The notes under the pieces are model-generated. The model was not told the origin of the DNA and did not search any database. It worked only from the letters and a program-made list of their open reading frames with translations. A DNA stretch of 27,332 nt from a virus. This document shows positions 13,893 to 20,498 of this stretch, in pieces (the first letter of the stretch is position 1; every line of letters begins with the position of its first letter). The stretch lies in IMG/VR virus record IMGVR_UViG_3300047551_002822, positions 1 to 27,332 of that record; one strand, given 5' to 3'. Both the position numbers and the translations under genes were made by a program.

Positions 13893-14597
13893 TTACAATC
13901 CTTCTAATCGTTTCATTAACTCCGCCAATATCGGATGGCGAATAATATCCTCTTCCACAAACCGCACTACCCCAACATCGGGAGCACCTTGCATCACGTC
14001 ACAAAGCCTACCCAAAAGCCCGTCATAGCCTTTTAGATCGCTCTGTCCACAGTCTCCCATTAGCACCAGCTTGGAACCGTGGCTAATGCGGGACATGGCG
14101 GTTTTAATGCCGTGCTTGGACAGGTTCTGGGCTTCATCTACAATCAGGAAGGTGTTAGCCAAGCTTCTCCCTCGGAGGAGAGACACCGGAAATACCTGGA
14201 TTTTGCCGTACTCAAATAAAGCCTTGATTTGCCCCTGTTGCATAAACTCGGATAAGTTATCAACAATGGGGTAGGACAACATCATCGCTTTATCGATTAG
14301 CTCACCAGGAACCGCCCCGATGTCCCTCTCCTCTCTAACTCCAACATTGGCGCGGACATAGACAATGCGCTCAATGTCGGACTTAGGGCTATTGATTAGA
14401 CAAACCCCCGCGTGTAAAGCAAGTAGAGATTTGCCCACGCCAGCCACTCCATGAGCAAGAGTGACAGTATTCCCCAACAAAGATTTAACATAACGCTGTT
14501 GGTTGAGTGTGCATGGTTTTATAAAGGCTTGAGTCTCGATCTTGGCAGGGGTATAGCTCCCCTCGGTGATGTATTTGGCGGCCTTCTTTTGGGACAT
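13893..14597 (-). CDS. phoH: PhoH-like ATPase
   Basis: From ATG 14597 (MSQKKAAKY) the protein has 234 residues. It shows Walker A GVAGVGKS at 50-57, 'ERIVYVRANVGVREERDIGAVPGELIDK', Walker B FLIVDEAQN at 150-158 and GDCGQSD at 181-187, all diagnostic of PhoH. This P-loop ATPase family, related to superfamily-I helicases, is widespread in cyanophages and other phages; its role is still debated (RNA or phosphate metabolism). A TTG at 14633 overlapping the upstream stop would add 12 residues; neither start has a strong ribosome-binding site. Confidence 0.9.
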   Translation of the reverse strand: MSQKKAAKYITEGSYTPAKIETQAFIKPCTLNQQRYVKSLLGNTVTLAHGVAGVGKSLLALHAGVCLINSPKSDIERIVYVRANVGVREERDIGAVPGELIDKAMMLSYPIVDNLSEFMQQGQIKALFEYGKIQVFPVSLLRGRSLANTFLIVDEAQNLSKHGIKTAMSRISHGSKLVLMGDCGQSDLKGYDGLLGRLCDVMQGAPDVGVVRFVEEDIIRHPILAELMKRLEGL

Positions 14598-14629
14598 AAA
14601 GCACCAACGACTTTGCCCCAATATTAAGG

Positions 14630-14785
14630 TCAAGGCTTCAGGATAACTTCCCGCTCTAGACTCTCAATCAGATTGTTCCAAGCCCGCCGGGTAATCCAGT
14701 CCCAGCAATCCTGACAATAAAAGTTTTTCACTACGTCTTGCTGTTCACACCGTAGACAACGGGGCTTGAATTCCTCTTGTTGCAT
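14630..14785 (-). CDS. Small zinc-ribbon protein
   Basis: The start is ATG 14785 (MQQEEFKPRC), supported by GGAGGA five bases upstream; the longer frame from 14878 would swallow the promoter. The 51-residue protein has CLRC and CQDC separated by 10 residues, a four-cysteine zinc ribbon, and then a Trp-rich basic helix. Such proteins usually bind nucleic acid or RNA polymerase. It is the first gene of the early operon and so may be an early regulator. That role is inferred. Confidence 0.78.
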   Translation of the reverse strand: MQQEEFKPRCLRCEQQDVVKNFYCQDCWDWITRRAWNNLIESLEREVILKP

Positions 14786-14813
14786 AACGTCCTCCATGTG
14801 GTTGATTGCAATA

Positions 14814-14842
14814 ACAATACCAGACCCCAAGGGAAAATGCAA
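14814..14842 (-). promoter_or_regulatory. Promoter of the early operon
   Basis: On the minus strand TTGCAT (14842-14837), 17 bases, TATTGT (14819-14814), with the ATG at 14785 preceded by CCACATGGAGGA. The leader partly resembles the CCACAGAGAGGA of the three promoter modules. Confidence 0.78.
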
Positions 14843-14893
14843 TACTTTTGATGAGGGTATATTGCAGAATGATAACAATGTTTTAAGGAAAGT

Positions 14894-14936
14894 TATAATT
14901 AATGGAAATGCTCAGCGACGTTAGCGCGTCCTGAGC
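14894..14936 (+). promoter_or_regulatory. Plus-strand -10 box and 5' leader hairpin
   Basis: A consensus TATAAT lies at 14894-14899, without a recognisable -35 box. Eleven bases after it begins a stem-loop, GCTCAG-CGACG pairing with CGTC-CTGAGC (14910-14936, one bulged base, 6-base loop). The hairpin would be at the very 5' end of the 14966 gene's mRNA, where it could stabilise the transcript or bind a regulator. Confidence 0.6.
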
Positions 14937-14965
14937 GGCGACAACCCTTACCTATCAAGGATCGT

Positions 14966-15661
14966 ATGAAAGATAATAACATCGCTAAAGCCGTCCGCGT
15001 CGGAATCAGTTTGGGCGCTATCCCCTTGAATGTTTACCAAATGCCAAGCGGAGTTTATAAATTGGCCGGGCGAAATGTGACGGATGCCATTGAAAAGCAT
15101 GATTCAAGCCTGCGTGAAATAATGGGCGTAAAATCGCTGAAAGCCTTACCCCACGCGGATCAAGCCCTGCTTGAAGTTCGTGCCGACTCTGGTGAGAAGT
15201 TTATCCCAGTAGCAATAGAAGATGCTGTTTCCTATTGGGCGATCATGGCTCAAAAAGGGAATCAAAAGGCTGTTGCTATCCTGGCGGCCTGCGCCATCGA
15301 AGCCATAGAGCGACGGGCGGACAAGGCGCTAGGAATCATGGTGTCTGAACAAGAGCGCGACGCCCGCATGGAATTGCGTATGAAGCGAATTGCAACCCGT
15401 CGCAAATGGACGGATGCCCTTAAGGATCGTTATGTCGCCTTGCATGGTGTGGAGCCTTCCCCAGAGCAATACCGAGAATGGACGGTCAAGGCTAACGAGG
15501 CGCTATTTTCCCGAAAGCATTTTAAGTGTGACCGGGACAATATGACCGAGACGGAACAGCACATCATTGAGTCCTTTGAATTCCTCTGCTGTCGGTGGGC
15601 GGGCAAATACGACAGTAAGGAGCCGGATGAAATCTTAGAAATGGTCTTGGATACCTTTTAG
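14966..15661 (+). CDS. Antirepressor-like phage protein of cyanobacterial type
   Basis: The 231-residue protein begins with a small beta-rich module ('IPLNVYQMPSGVYKLAGRNVTDAIEKHDSSLREIMG'), then 'PVAIEDAVSYWAIMAQKGNQKAVAILAACAIEAIERRADKALG'. The latter pattern, residues moving through a region 'W....a.KGN..A..l' followed by 'A.ErR', is typical of Bro/KilA/Rha-like antirepressors, where a DNA-binding part precedes an alpha-helical one. The remainder is helical and basic. AAGGA precedes ATG. The assignment rests on pattern alone; a regulator of the lytic switch is the most likely role. Confidence 0.55.
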   Translation: MKDNNIAKAVRVGISLGAIPLNVYQMPSGVYKLAGRNVTDAIEKHDSSLREIMGVKSLKALPHADQALLEVRADSGEKFIPVAIEDAVSYWAIMAQKGNQKAVAILAACAIEAIERRADKALGIMVSEQERDARMELRMKRIATRRKWTDALKDRYVALHGVEPSPEQYREWTVKANEALFSRKHFKCDRDNMTETEQHIIESFEFLCCRWAGKYDSKEPDEILEMVLDTF

Positions 15662-15670
15662 CCTGCACTG

Positions 15671-15690
15671 GTGGCCGTGATCACGGCCAC
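15671..15690. repeat. Perfect 20-bp palindrome
   Basis: GTGGCCGTGATCACGGCCAC is a perfect two-fold palindrome, nine bases after a stop codon. It is not followed by a T-run, so it is not a standard terminator. It could be a dimeric protein-binding site or part of a bipartite transcript end with the terminator at 15735. Confidence 0.9.
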
Positions 15691-15734
15691 GCTAGGTGAG
15701 TAATATTCCGCTATACCTTCCCTGTGGCAAAACT

Positions 15735-15765
15735 AACCCCGTCCCTCTCGGCGGGGTTTATTATT
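15735..15765 (+). terminator. Rho-independent terminator
   Basis: A 7-bp stem (AACCCCG with CGGGGTT, 10-base loop) is followed by TTTATTATT. It lies between the 14966 gene and the zinc-ribbon gene. Confidence 0.78.
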
Positions 15766-15794
15766 GCACATCGTTGTTGTTGAGTATTTTTACC

Positions 15795-16085
15795 ATGTCT
15801 GAAATTAAATCTTGCCCCACCTGTTCCGCCAAGGTGGTCGATGGTCAACATTATTGGTCAACGGGAAAGCCGGGGAATTTTCTAGACCTCGCTGGGCTAG
15901 TTTGCAATCCCTACTCCAAGGGCCGCGCTTGCATCAATCCTTGCCGTGGGTTAGCCGGTGGGCAGACCTGGGAGGATCGTGCCGCTAACGTGGATGTCAT
16001 GCTATCGGAGTTTGATTTGACCCCCGCGCCAAGGGTGGATGTTGAGGCGATGGCGGTTAGTATTCTGGGTACACCGGACGAGTAG
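15795..16085 (+). CDS. Small cysteine-rich (zinc-ribbon) protein
   Basis: The start is ATG 15795 (MSEIKSCPTC), because the longer frame from 15696 would include the terminator hairpin. The 96-residue protein has CPTC at 7-10, then HYW, a central 'CNPYSKGRACINPC' with three more cysteines, and a C-terminal helical part ('VDVEAMAVSILGTPDE'). A zinc-binding fold is likely. No specific family is recognised. A terminator follows directly at 16119. Confidence 0.68.
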   Translation: MSEIKSCPTCSAKVVDGQHYWSTGKPGNFLDLAGLVCNPYSKGRACINPCRGLAGGQTWEDRAANVDVMLSEFDLTPAPRVDVEAMAVSILGTPDE

Positions 16086-16118
16086 CTTAGCCGGTTGTGC
16101 CGTGTGGTTATTACCTCA

Positions 16119-16142
16119 AGCCCTGCTCCGGCGGGGCTTTTC
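16119..16142 (+). terminator. Rho-independent terminator
   Basis: An 8-bp stem (AGCCCTGC with GCGGGGCT) closed by a TCCG tetraloop is followed by TTTTC. It ends the zinc-ribbon gene transcript. Confidence 0.85.
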
Positions 16143-16156
16143 GTTGCTTCCCAAAA

Positions 16157-16212
16157 ACTTTACACCCCCTAGAAATAATTTTTTCTAGAGAGTGAAAAGA
16201 GGATCGTATTAA
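16157..16212 (+). repeat. Cassette repeat, copy C
   Basis: The copy begins ACTTTACACCCCCTAGA, continues with AATAATTTTTTCTAG and GTGAAAAG, and ends with GTATTAA. It shares its first 17 bases with copy E. Together with copy D it brackets the minus-strand gene at 16249-16566 and its promoter. Confidence 0.85.
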
Positions 16213-16248
16213 GCGGCTAGGTGGGGCTCAAGCCTCTCCCTAAAGAAT

Positions 16249-16566
16249 TTATCCGGCGTAATGCTCTAGGTGCCGGGATAGCTCCAAGCATTCCTGATCG
16301 TGAGACTCAACCCGTAGCCCCTTGCTGTCCAGCACTAACTGGTACTTGTCGAGAAGGCAAGGAGTGAAAACAAAGCTGATTTCTTGGTTCCCCATCTCCG
16401 GGGTGTAGGCAAACATATCAACACAGTCCAGATACTTGCAAAGCGTTTCCCAGAGTGCGCTGGCTTTTTCGGATAGGGTAGCATCCGTCTCCTCGATGGC
16501 TTTGACTTTCTTGGCTTTGTAAAGACTGACTCCGAGTAGCAGACTGATTTGGGTTTGCGTGTTCAT
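16249..16566 (-). CDS. Hypothetical protein in a repeat-flanked cassette
   Basis: The start is ATG 16566 (MNTQTQISLLLG); the longer frame from 16662 contains the promoter and is rejected. The 105-residue protein is helical at the N-terminus and has cysteines scattered through 'LCKYLDCVDMFAYTPE' and 'FTPCLLDKYQLVLD', with no metal-binding spacing I recognise. It lies between repeats C and D and is the only gene there, with its own promoter. Function is unknown; an accessory gene of the cassette type is inferred. Confidence 0.7.
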   Translation of the reverse strand: MNTQTQISLLLGVSLYKAKKVKAIEETDATLSEKASALWETLCKYLDCVDMFAYTPEMGNQEISFVFTPCLLDKYQLVLDSKGLRVESHDQECLELSRHLEHYAG

Positions 16567-16594
16567 TTGCGTTTCCTTTGTGTGGTATGTAAAT

Positions 16595-16623
16595 AATATA
16601 ACAAGGGTTATGGGAAAAGTCAA
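16595..16623 (-). promoter_or_regulatory. Sigma70-type promoter, module copy 2
   Basis: On the minus strand TTGACT (16623-16618), 17 bases, TATATT (16600-16595). The last spacer bases (CCTTGT) and the following leader (ATTTACATACCACACAAAGG) match the other two modules. Confidence 0.88.
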
Positions 16624-16683
16624 GCCTTTTTCCTGGGAAATCTCAGAATTAGCCCAAGCCATTGCCGCGCAAGGGTTTCAGCG

Positions 16684-16740
16684 ACTTTACACATCCTAGA
16701 TAAAAGATCTTCTAGGGACTGTAAAGCCCAGACCATTAGA
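16684..16740 (+). repeat. Cassette repeat, copy D
   Basis: This copy is the most symmetric: ACTTTACA-N2-TCCTAGA on the left and TCTAGGGACTGTAAAG on the right are near-inverted arms around AAGATC. It ends AGACCATTAGA, like copy E. It lies between the divergent 16566 and 16793 genes. Confidence 0.88.
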
Positions 16741-16792
16741 CCAGTCCCACGGCTCCCGGTGGCGCTCGTTAATATCTGGTAGTCGTTTTGAA

Positions 16793-18028
16793 GTGCCTAT
16801 GTTGGAAGTTCAACAAATCGAGTTGTCAAAGCTCAAGCCGTACCCCGGCAATGCCAAGAGTCACCCCCAAAGTCAGATCGATCTACTGGTGAAACAGATT
16901 GCCGAGGGATTCGATCAGCCCATTGTGGTGGATAAGGATTTTGTCATCATCAAGGGTCACGGGCGACGGATGGCCGCCATGCAGATGCAACTGAAAACTG
17001 TCCCGGTGATCGTGAGGGATGACCTGACACCCCAGCAAGTCAAAGCCGCCCGGATTGCGGATAACAAGCTGGCTGAGACGGATTGGGATATGGAGTTATT
17101 GGCGCAAGAACTGGAAGCCCTGGACGCCGGTGGCTATGACCTGGGGGATCTGGGGTTTGATGAATCCGAACTAGAAAGCCTACTGGGTGATCTTCAGGAT
17201 GATGGGGGAGACCTGGAGGACTTGGGGGAGGTTGAGGAGGACGATTATGAGATCCCGGAACAGATAGAAACAGATATTGTTGTTGGCGATCTATTTGAGA
17301 TTGGCCCGCATCGGTTGCTGTGTGGCGATAGCACCAAAAGCGACAATGTTGCTCGATTAATGAATGGACAAAAGGCGGACATGGTATTTACGGATCCACC
17401 ATACAACGTATCGTATGAAGGCGGAAGTAAAAAAAGAACAGCTATACAAAATGACAATATATCAAACTTTTATTCGTTTCTTTACGATTTTTACTTTAAT
17501 TGTTTTTCTGTAATGAATGATGGAGCACCGATTTATGTTGCACACTCTGAGTTAGAAAGGGTTAATTTTACATCGGCTTTTCTTGATGCTGGATTCAAAT
17601 TATCTAGCATCATTGTTTGGGTAAAGAATAATGCTACATTTTCCATGAACAAAGACTACAAGTGGCGACATGAGCCAATCTTGTATGGATGGAAACAAGG
17701 AAGGACACGGATTTGGAGTGCAGGCAACACAGAGGATACAGTTTGGAATATTGATCGCCCAGTGAGGAGCGATGAACATCCTACGATGAAGCCTGTTGAT
17801 TTGTGTGAAAAGGCTATAGCCAATAGCTCTGTTAGTGGCTCATTGGTTTACGAGCCATTTTGTGGCTCCGGATCGACCATGGTTGCGGCGCATCAACTTA
17901 GACGTAAATGCTATGCAATGGAGTTGGATCCAAAATATTGTCAGGTTATCTTAGAAAGAATGATCGCACTAGACCCGTCTTTGACTGTCTTAAAAAACGG
18001 GAAAGATGTAACCGAGCAGTTTAAATAG
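16793..18028 (+). CDS. ParB-domain / N6-adenine or N4-cytosine DNA methyltransferase fusion
   Basis: Residues about 1-95 are a ParB/Srx-like domain ('LSKLKPYPGNAKSHP', 'IIKGHGRRMAAM', 'RIADNKLAE'). A very acidic linker (about 110-158) leads to the methyltransferase: LLCGDS (175-180), DPPY (201-204, motif IV), then YEPFCGSGST (353-362, motif I, AdoMet binding). Motif IV preceding motif I marks the beta class. This architecture is common in phages and prophages. Likely roles are protection from host restriction or epigenetic control. A GTG at 16793 and ATG at 16799 are both possible starts. The methyltransferase half is much more A/T-rich than the ParB half. Confidence 0.9.
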   Translation: MPMLEVQQIELSKLKPYPGNAKSHPQSQIDLLVKQIAEGFDQPIVVDKDFVIIKGHGRRMAAMQMQLKTVPVIVRDDLTPQQVKAARIADNKLAETDWDMELLAQELEALDAGGYDLGDLGFDESELESLLGDLQDDGGDLEDLGEVEEDDYEIPEQIETDIVVGDLFEIGPHRLLCGDSTKSDNVARLMNGQKADMVFTDPPYNVSYEGGSKKRTAIQNDNISNFYSFLYDFYFNCFSVMNDGAPIYVAHSELERVNFTSAFLDAGFKLSSIIVWVKNNATFSMNKDYKWRHEPILYGWKQGRTRIWSAGNTEDTVWNIDRPVRSDEHPTMKPVDLCEKAIANSSVSGSLVYEPFCGSGSTMVAAHQLRRKCYAMELDPKYCQVILERMIALDPSLTVLKNGKDVTEQFK

Positions 18029-18035
18029 ATAGAGC

Positions 18036-18076
18036 AAAAGGCGGGAATGACCCCGCCCTTGCAAATGTTTGACTAT
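18036..18076 (-). terminator. Hairpin of the pair ending minus-strand transcripts, copy 1
   Basis: A GGCGGG/CCCGCC stem (18040-18057) reads on the minus strand as a terminator followed by TTTTGC; the flanking AAATGTTTGACTAT is shared with the element at 19461-19504. It could end transcripts from the 18604 gene, or serve the methyltransferase transcript as a bidirectional hairpin. Confidence 0.6.
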
Positions 18077-18101
18077 CCTCATTGCGGCGAAATTATTTGA
18101 A

Positions 18102-18302
18102 ATGACCAAGCGGGAAAAGTTGCAAGCAATCGTGGATGAAGCCTTGTCCAAAAATGATTCTTTGCATCAGTTCTGGGTTGAATATCGCCCTTTTCAGGGA
18201 TGGTATGCCGTTTGTGAGCCAAGATGGTTTGGGGATGATGGAGAATACCTGGGAGCAAACTATTCCCAAGCAAAAAGGGGATTAAGACATCTGGGACTCT
18301 AA
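18102..18302 (+). CDS. Small phage protein, possibly truncated by an in-frame stop
   Basis: From ATG 18102 the protein has 66 residues ('MTKREKLQAIVDEALSKNDS...FWVEYRPFQGWYAVCEPRWFG...'). The frame continues past the TAA at 18300 for another 18 codons to a TGA at 18357, and that extension ends CPSCGHEF, a zinc-ribbon half. This suggests an ancestral longer protein or readthrough. The N-terminal part has an aromatic beta-hairpin look. No family is recognised. A possible promoter (TTGACT at 18069-18074, A/T-rich -10) lies upstream. Confidence 0.6.
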   Translation: MTKREKLQAIVDEALSKNDSLHQFWVEYRPFQGWYAVCEPRWFGDDGEYLGANYSQAKRGLRHLGL

Positions 18303-18367
18303 CAAACAGAAGAGCAAGCCACGTTAATGACTTGCCCTAGCTGTGGTCATGAGTTTTGATTAGGGAT

Positions 18368-18604
18368 TTACAAGTTACTCAATGACAACTCATAATCCCA
18401 TTGCAGTAAACGGGCAGATGCCAGCAAGCAAGCTACGGGTATTTCGTGTTTCCAGATAAAGCCCTGTCCTACCATAGTCCCCGCATAAGCTTCGGAGGAA
18501 TACAGGTTGCAGGCATCAAAGTCGGAAACTAGACCAAGGTTCAAATGAAGATCACGGGTGATTTCTTTTATCATCACATCGTCTTGAAATGGCGATAAAG
18601 GCAT
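18368..18604 (-). CDS. Hypothetical protein, 78 residues
   Basis: A small protein ('FQDDVMIKEITRDLHLNLGLVSDFDACNLYSSEAYAGTMVGQGFIWKHEIPVACLLASARLLQWDYELSLSNL') with no recognised motif. Its ATG lies three bases after the stop of the antirepressor-like gene, and it is presumably its cotranscribed partner. Confidence 0.6.
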   Translation of the reverse strand: MPLSPFQDDVMIKEITRDLHLNLGLVSDFDACNLYSSEAYAGTMVGQGFIWKHEIPVACLLASARLLQWDYELSLSNL

Positions 18605-18607
18605 CGC

Positions 18608-19393
18608 TTACGCCTCCCCAATTAGGTATTGACGACGATTGCTATAAACAATGGCAATGGCTTCATCTAGTTTTTCTGGGATGATATATTCATTGGTCTG
18701 CGGCCGACTGACGGGAACCAGTAGATCATCTCGTCCCGCCTCACGGATAGCATCAGTGAATTGCTTCATTGACTTGAGGGTTTGTCCCGTGCGTTTCTTT
18801 ACTTCTCGCTTAAGTTGATCCGCCGATAGGATGCGGGTCGATGTTCCCGTGGCGGGTTCAACCACTTCTGTTACTACCACCTCACGGGTAATGAATTGGT
18901 CACGGCATCCACGAAGAGCAAGGATGGTCTCCCGTCCGTGCATCAGCATCATAGCATCGTCTTTTTCCTTGTTCTTGAGCCGCAATTGCTCCAGTAGAAT
19001 CAATTTATCTGTTTCCGACTGATCCACTTGGGCGGCCACTGCCGGAAAGTCTCGTTGAACAGCCCGCCACCGTTTTTCGGCTTCGATGAAGTATTGGCGA
19101 ATCTGGCGACCCTCCTGGGTATGAGCCATCAAACAAAAGTGCTTAAAGGCATCGCAAGTCATTCCGATCAACTCGCTGGAACGCCCGCCAGTATTGCTTT
19201 TCATACCTTGGGAAGAAAAATCAATGCCTTTTTCTAGCTTGTTTAATCCCTTGGCTTTGGCGTTTGCCTTGGTAGAATAGCCTGCAATCTGCCACGCCAG
19301 GTCAAAGGGAACCGGGAACTGAACGCCTTTAGATTCTTGTTCTAGCCATCCATCAATCAGGTTGGCGATGTCTTGCTTTACAATACTTGTCAT
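18608..19393 (-). CDS. AntA/AntB-like phage antirepressor
   Basis: The start is ATG 19393 (MTSIVKQDIANL), with AGGAA eight bases upstream; the longer frame from 19456 is unsupported. The 261-residue protein has an AntA-like N-terminus: 'FDLAWQIAGYSTKANAKAKGLNKLEKGIDFSSQGMKSNTGGRSSELIGMTCDAFKHFCLMAHTQEGRQIRQYFIEAEKRWR'. 'G.q.R.yFIeaEkr' is diagnostic of the antirepressor group. A coiled region and a C-terminal KilAC-like part ('ILSADQLKREVKKRTGQTLKSMKQFTDAIREAG') follow. Such proteins relieve phage repression. A palindrome (19432-19445) lies 39 bases upstream. Confidence 0.68.
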   Translation of the reverse strand: MTSIVKQDIANLIDGWLEQESKGVQFPVPFDLAWQIAGYSTKANAKAKGLNKLEKGIDFSSQGMKSNTGGRSSELIGMTCDAFKHFCLMAHTQEGRQIRQYFIEAEKRWRAVQRDFPAVAAQVDQSETDKLILLEQLRLKNKEKDDAMMLMHGRETILALRGCRDQFITREVVVTEVVEPATGTSTRILSADQLKREVKKRTGQTLKSMKQFTDAIREAGRDDLLVPVSRPQTNEYIIPEKLDEAIAIVYSNRRQYLIGEA

Positions 19394-19431
19394 AGGTGAA
19401 TTCCTAGTTTGCTTAGGGTTTACAGTCTTTG

Positions 19432-19445
19432 GGAGTGGGCACTCC
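19432..19445. promoter_or_regulatory. Palindrome upstream of the antirepressor gene
   Basis: GGAGTGGGCACTCC is a perfect inverted repeat with a 2-base centre. Nearby (19418-19424) GGTTTAC repeats one arm of the switch operator at 20472-20488. A control site for the 19393 gene is possible. Confidence 0.5.
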
Positions 19446-19460
19446 GCGAAAGACAATAGA

Positions 19461-19504
19461 TATTAAAAGCGGGAGAGATCCCGCTTCTCAAAATGTTTGA
19501 CTAT
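19461..19504 (-). terminator. Terminator after the Rha-like gene, copy 2 of the hairpin pair
   Basis: A 7-bp stem (AGCGGGA with TCCCGCT, GAGA loop, 19468-19485) is followed on the minus strand by TTTTAAT. It lies seven bases past the stop of the 20158 gene and is flanked by the same AATGTTTGACTAT as the element at 18036. Confidence 0.82.
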
Positions 19505-19510
19505 GACCCG

Positions 19511-20158
19511 TTATTTGTAGGCTCTGAGTATCCCGATGGTGGATTCAAGCAATAATCCATACCGATTTAGGTGCGCGGCTAGTTGATTCATCAATTCCAG
19601 CGGAGATGGCACAACCCCATAGAGCGCTAGGTACTGACTCTCTTCGTTGCCGACCGGGCGATGGTGAAAGACCGGAATCCATTTATCCTCAAAAGCCATT
19701 TCTAGGATGGCGGTCGCCCCATAGGGTATTACCCGGAATTTATCGACTGGACGTTGAGCTTTGCCCATATCAGCCAATTGAGCTTTGAGCTTGGCATTTT
19801 CCTCCAGTAGCTCGACACATTTAGGGACGAGCTTTTCCTTGATGGCTTGCTTGGCATCGTAGAAAGCACGAACCAAGTTTTGCTTACACTGAATCACTTT
19901 TGGGGTGTTCCGCGATAGGGTCATAACAAAGGTCGCTTGCTCCTCATTGAGGTATGCAAAAACTTCCTGTGTGCTGTTCCCCTGGGCAGTTTTGAACTCT
20001 CGCGTTTCAAACGCAACAGCTCCAAAATACTCAATTGCTGTCTGGTGACAACGGATATTTTGAATTAAGTTCTTGTGCTGAATCCCCAATTCTTTGGCAA
20101 TCATACGGGAATCGACAACTAAGGTTTCGTTGATTTCGGTGACAGTGATATTAGACAT
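19511..20158 (-). CDS. Rha-family phage regulatory protein
   Basis: The start is ATG 20158, with AGAGGAA upstream. The 215-residue protein matches the Rha / phage pRha family: 'ETLVVDSRMIAKELGIQHKNLIQNIRCH', 'FETREFKTAQGNSTQEVFAYLNEEQATFVMTLSRNTPKVIQCKQNLVRAFYDAKQAI'. The end, 'PLELMNQLAAHLNRYGLLLESTIGILRAYK', is an extra C-terminal part. Rha proteins interfere with host or phage gene regulation and are often found near lysogeny switches. Its operon is driven from the divergent switch promoter, and a strong terminator follows. Confidence 0.85.
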   Translation of the reverse strand: MSNITVTEINETLVVDSRMIAKELGIQHKNLIQNIRCHQTAIEYFGAVAFETREFKTAQGNSTQEVFAYLNEEQATFVMTLSRNTPKVIQCKQNLVRAFYDAKQAIKEKLVPKCVELLEENAKLKAQLADMGKAQRPVDKFRVIPYGATAILEMAFEDKWIPVFHHRPVGNEESQYLALYGVVPSPLELMNQLAAHLNRYGLLLESTIGILRAYK

Positions 20159-20169
20159 TGTGTGTTCCT

Positions 20170-20391
20170 CTAGAATTCGGTTTGCATGGTGGTGTCGGCA
20201 GTCCATAGGTCAATCAGGCGATAACCCGTATTGGCGGCTTTGAGCTTGGATAACTCAGCCCCCGTGGGTTCGCCTGGGAATCGGACGTATTTGGTTTCTG
20301 GTTCTCCCGTCTCCGGGTCGTAATCGTAGTTATGGGCGAAGATTGCGGTAGTGATAACCCCAATTTCAGCCCCGCTAGTGAGTGCTACCAT
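20170..20391 (-). CDS. Small hypothetical protein, first gene behind the minus-strand switch promoter
   Basis: The 73-residue protein ('MVALTSGAEIGVITTAIFAHNYDYDPETGEPETKYVRFPGEPTGAELSKLKAANTGYRLIDLW...') has a KOW-like or OB-like small beta look but matches no family I know. AAAAGGAA eight bases upstream of ATG supports the start. It occupies the position of Cro in lambdoid switches but shows no helix-turn-helix pattern. Confidence 0.65.
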   Translation of the reverse strand: MVALTSGAEIGVITTAIFAHNYDYDPETGEPETKYVRFPGEPTGAELSKLKAANTGYRLIDLWTADTTMQTEF

Positions 20392-20469
20392 GGGCGTAAT
20401 TCCTTTTCAAAATGGAATCAGCAGAGGGCGGTTCGTTTTCCAGGCAATCCGCCCTTGCCTATACCGAGA

Positions 20470-20498
20470 GTGTAAACCAGGGGTTTACTGTTTGTCAA
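20470..20498 (-). promoter_or_regulatory. Minus-strand switch promoter with operator O1
   Basis: On the minus strand TTGACA (20498-20493) is followed at 16-17 bases by a weak -10 (TTTACA or TTACAC, 20476-20470). Between and over the -10 lies GTAAACC-N3-GGTTTAC (20472-20488), a perfect 17-bp inverted repeat, here called O1. A protein bound at O1 would block this promoter. Confidence 0.72.

Noticed and set aside
16567-16662. N-terminal extensions of the 16566, 26956 and 12265 genes
   Set aside because: The extended frames include the -10 box and leader of each gene's promoter; the downstream ATGs have the ribosome-binding sites.
20170-20391. 73-aa protein as a Cro repressor
   Set aside because: It is in the Cro position but shows no helix-turn-helix pattern, so only the position is recorded.
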